Shown: one piece after another, positions 43,234 to 45,135 of the stretch | Layout of the letters: every line of letters starts with the position of its first letter | How positions within the stretch are numbered: position 1 is the stretch's first letter | Source: Opitutia bacterium | Lineage (GTDB): Bacteria; Verrucomicrobiota; Verrucomicrobiia; Opitutales; Opitutaceae | Assembly (NCBI GenBank): GCA_947458705.1 | Contig: CANHAH010000007.1 | Location: forward strand, 1 to 45,135 | Direction: 5' to 3' | DNA length: 45,135 bases | Program-made: the position numbers and the translations under genes | Notes under the pieces: model-generated | What the model was told of the DNA's origin: nothing | The model's input: only the letters and a program-made list of their open reading frames with translations | The model's database searches: none

Positions 43234-44621
43234 TGAAAGCGGGCTTCGGCAAGAGCGACCTCACGCCGCGTCTCGGCGTTCAATTGGCTGGCTACGGGCC
43301 GTACCGCAATCGCGCGGCGCAGGAAATCGTCGCGCCCCTTGCGGCGCGTGCGGCAGTGATCCGTGACGGAAAAACGAATGTCGTGTTGCTGAGTGTGGAG
43401 TTGTGTGGAACGCCGCGGCCCTTGGCCGAGCGCATTCGCGCGGCTGTCGCTGCGCGCGTGGGTTGCCGAGCGGATGAGGTATTTTTGTCTTCTACGCACA
43501 CGCACAGTGCACCCTCGGTCGGCGGGATGTTTGGGTGGGGTGAGCCGGATGCGGTTTATTTGGAGACATTGCCCGCACGGGCGGCCGAGGCAGCGGTCCG
43601 TGCTAAGGCCGCGCTGGCCGAGGTCGAGTGGCGACACGCACACGTCGCGTGTGAAGGCATTGCTGTGAACCGCGAGACAGACACGGGTTTTGCGCTGAAC
43701 GCAAATTTTGCGGAGCGGATAAATCCACTTTGGCGGCCAGAAAAGCCCGAGCAGACAGACCCGACCGTACGCGTGTTGGCAGCGTATGGTGCGGGCGGAA
43801 AACTGGTCGGGTTGCTCCACCATTTCGGCTGTCACCCGGTTGTTTATGGCGAAAAAACCGCGGCGATTCACGGGGATTTTGTCGGACTAGCCTCGATCCA
43901 ACTGGAAGCGAAGCACGCGGGTGCGGTGGCGATTTTTTTGCCGGGAGCGCTAGGCGATGTTAACCCGAAGTTGAACCACCGCGTACCGCGGGAATCGCGG
44001 CGGGCCTTGAACGCGATCGCGCGTCAGTATGTAGGCGCGGTGGCGCGTGGATTGCGCGTGGCGCGACCGGTCGCGTGCGCGGCTAACGCTTTGGTTAACG
44101 TGAGTGATGAAATTAAATTTACTCGCGTGGCTTGGTCGAAGGCTCGGGTACTCAAGCGGGTGTCGGCTTTGGAAAAGATTTTCACCGAAGCCGGCGTGAC
44201 AGATTTTCCCCACGCTGGCGGGTTACCGCCTTTGCACACTCGCGGGATGGAGATGGCCCGGTTACAGGGTATGCGGGCGTTGCTCACGGAGTGGCGCGGG
44301 CGGGTGGCGCCAAATCCGCCGGTACGCGTGCATGGTTTGAGGATCGGGCCGGTGGCGTTGTTGGGCTGCGGGCTGGAAGTGTACCACAGCTTGCAATCGG
44401 TGATTTTGAAAAACAGTCCGCACGTGGCCACCTGGGTCGTGAGCTTAGTTGGTGGCAACGGCTACGCACCGGATGCGGCGGCGCAGCGGAGGGCAGGTTA
44501 TTCGGATGATTTTGTGCCGCTGATGATGGGTGAGTTGCCGTACGCGCGAGTGGATCAGGACTTGATCCGAGCGTTGGCCAAGTTGGCGCGGCAGCTGGGC
44601 GCAAAAAAGACCGCGCGGTGA
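43233..44621 (+). CDS. Neutral ceramidase-like protein lacking the nucleophilic serine
   Basis: A 462-aa protein with the N-terminal domain of neutral/alkaline ceramidases: KAGFGKSDLTPRLGVQLAGYG at residues 2-22, SSTHTHSAP (His89/His91) and HHFGCHPVVYG around 200 as probable zinc ligands. In ceramidases the nucleophile is the Ser of GDVSPN; here the matching stretch is GDVNPK (241-246), Asn244 replacing Ser. It has no signal peptide and lacks the long C-terminal domain of the roughly 650-aa enzyme, so ceramide hydrolysis is unlikely. It is translationally coupled to the DegT aminotransferase. I treat it as a metal-dependent enzyme of unknown substrate, perhaps acting on a sugar or cyclitol. 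Confidence 0.75.
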   Translation: MKAGFGKSDLTPRLGVQLAGYGPYRNRAAQEIVAPLAARAAVIRDGKTNVVLLSVELCGTPRPLAERIRAAVAARVGCRADEVFLSSTHTHSAPSVGGMFGWGEPDAVYLETLPARAAEAAVRAKAALAEVEWRHAHVACEGIAVNRETDTGFALNANFAERINPLWRPEKPEQTDPTVRVLAAYGAGGKLVGLLHHFGCHPVVYGEKTAAIHGDFVGLASIQLEAKHAGAVAIFLPGALGDVNPKLNHRVPRESRRALNAIARQYVGAVARGLRVARPVACAANALVNVSDEIKFTRVAWSKARVLKRVSALEKIFTEAGVTDFPHAGGLPPLHTRGMEMARLQGMRALLTEWRGRVAPNPPVRVHGLRIGPVALLGCGLEVYHSLQSVILKNSPHVATWVVSLVGGNGYAPDAAAQRRAGYSDDFVPLMMGELPYARVDQDLIRALAKLARQLGAKKTAR

Positions 44622-44630
44622 GGCTCGGCT

Positions 44631-44900
44631 TTAGTTTTCGTAAATGCTCGAGCGGTGGCCGACGGCGATAACTATGACAACGACGCGGCACTCCTCGATC
44701 CGACAGAGTATGCGGTAGTCTTTCACGCGGTAGCGCCAAAACCCCTTGAGCTCGCCGCGAAGGGCTTTGCCGAAGGCCATTGGATCTGCAGCGCCACGGA
44801 TGCGTTTTTCGAGAACCCCTAAAATACTCTCTGCGGCCGAAGGGCCGATTTTCTCAAGCTGTTTGACCGCCTCAGGGCTCAGTTCAAAGTCCCAACGCAT
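44631..44900 (-). CDS. RelE/ParE-type toxin
   Basis: An 89-aa basic protein: MRWDFELSPEAVKQLEKIGPS, LEKRIRGAADPMAFGKALRGELKGFWRYRVKDYRILCRIEE, then VVVIVIAVGHRSSIYEN. This is the RelE/ParE toxin pattern, with the conserved Arg-rich middle (WRYRVKDYRILC) and the C-terminal GHR. Toxins of this type cleave ribosome-bound mRNA or act on gyrase; RelE-like is more likely. The track's start (44912) is possible, but ATG at 44898-44900 has GAGG six bases upstream. It overlaps the partial antitoxin gene by 17 bp, the usual antitoxin-first layout. Confidence 0.85.
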   Translation of the reverse strand: MRWDFELSPEAVKQLEKIGPSAAESILGVLEKRIRGAADPMAFGKALRGELKGFWRYRVKDYRILCRIEECRVVVIVIAVGHRSSIYEN

Positions 44901-45135
44901 GACGAGCCTCATCGCCGCTCATGGTCTTGGCTCCGCTTTTGAGGTGACGTCCCCAAGCGGCGGCGGCGGCACGGTAGTCGATTTCTTCTTCGACGGCATC
45001 GTAGACGGAGCGCACGAGGGTGGCGAGGCGTTCGAGTTTGGCGTCGCTGGTGATGGAGCTTTGGGTGCTTTCGAGGGCGACACGCTTTATGTAGGTGGCG
45101 GGGCTCAGGCCACGTTTGCGGGCGGCGATAGCGAT
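44884..45135 (-). CDS. RHH-type antitoxin, N-terminal part beyond window edge
   Basis: Hand translation from the reverse strand gives an open frame entering from the right edge and ending in TGA at 44884-44886 (83 codons visible). The N-terminal visible part, AIAARKRGLSPATYIKRVALEST, looks like the second half of a ribbon-helix-helix DNA-binding domain; the rest is acidic and helical, ending MSGDEARHALGL. Overlap with the RelE-type toxin start and shared strand identify it as the cognate antitoxin, probably repressing its own promoter outside the window. Confidence 0.75.
   Translation of the reverse strand: MAIAARKRGLSPATYIKRVALESTQSSITSDAKLERLATLVRSVYDAVEEEIDYRAAAAAWGRHLKSGAKTMSGDEARHALGL

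Noticed and set aside
1-45135. tRNA, rRNA, CRISPR, prophage, complete insertion sequence
   Set aside because: I saw no T-loop-like tRNA ends, regularly spaced repeats, integrase or transposase frames. A covariance or profile search would be needed to exclude divergent RNA genes.

Overview
The window reads as chromosomal DNA of a Gram-negative bacterium, and the gene mix suggests Verrucomicrobiota, probably an Opitutaceae-like lineage. Evidence for an outer membrane is a KdsD-type arabinose-5-phosphate isomerase, two lipoproteins with lipoboxes, a membrane-fusion adaptor for efflux, and an S46 periplasmic peptidase. A GH95 fucosidase, a DUF3826-like secreted protein, a class I fumarase, paired ROK-type kinases and a SufS/SufU pair fit such a lineage. 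The taxonomy is inference from gene content only. I saw no rRNA, tRNA, CRISPR array, prophage or intact transposase.

Layout. 1-7.4 kb: the start of a glycine-zipper lipoprotein, a DUF3826-like protein, an unrecognised secreted protein, EngB GTPase, a rhomboid-like membrane protein without its catalytic serine, a GH95 fucosidase and a TesA-type esterase. 7.4-14.6 kb: an ABC ATPase and large permease placed divergently from tesA exactly as ybbA/ybbP are in E. coli, then a SlyD-like isomerase, a polyphosphate-glucokinase-like ROK protein, a second larger ROK-fold protein, and an FAD oxidoreductase. 14.9-19.5 kb: a four-gene MacAB-like efflux operon with two separate permeases. 19.6-20.8 kb: an enlarged adenylate-kinase-like protein. 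21.0-25.7 kb: an AlgB-like response regulator, KinB-like sensor kinase, AlgU/RpoE-like sigma factor and a single-pass membrane protein that is a candidate anti-sigma factor, tightly packed in one operon. 25.8-32.4 kb: YjbQ, fumarase, an oxidoreductase coupled to KdsD, a LysM lipoprotein and an aminotransferase. 32.5-39.6 kb: D-aminoacylase, ChrA, S46 dipeptidyl-peptidase, SufS and SufU. 39.6-44.6 kb: HutI-like amidohydrolase, AraC regulator, DegT aminotransferase and a neutral-ceramidase-like protein lacking the nucleophilic serine. The right edge carries a RelE/ParE-type toxin with a truncated antitoxin.

Two observations stand out. First, a 53-bp sequence occurs twice (316-368 and, inverted, 32458-32510) with 49/53 identity. 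Read in one orientation it looks like the right end of an IS200/IS605 element, which is also the 3' end of a TnpB guide-RNA scaffold: a short conserved lead, a hairpin with a TTTA loop, then GGGAGGA(G/T)GTC, ending in TCAA in one copy. No tnpA or tnpB is present. Second, the AlgB-KinB-sigma-membrane protein operon joins genes that in Pseudomonas belong to two separate loci controlling envelope stress and exopolysaccharide.
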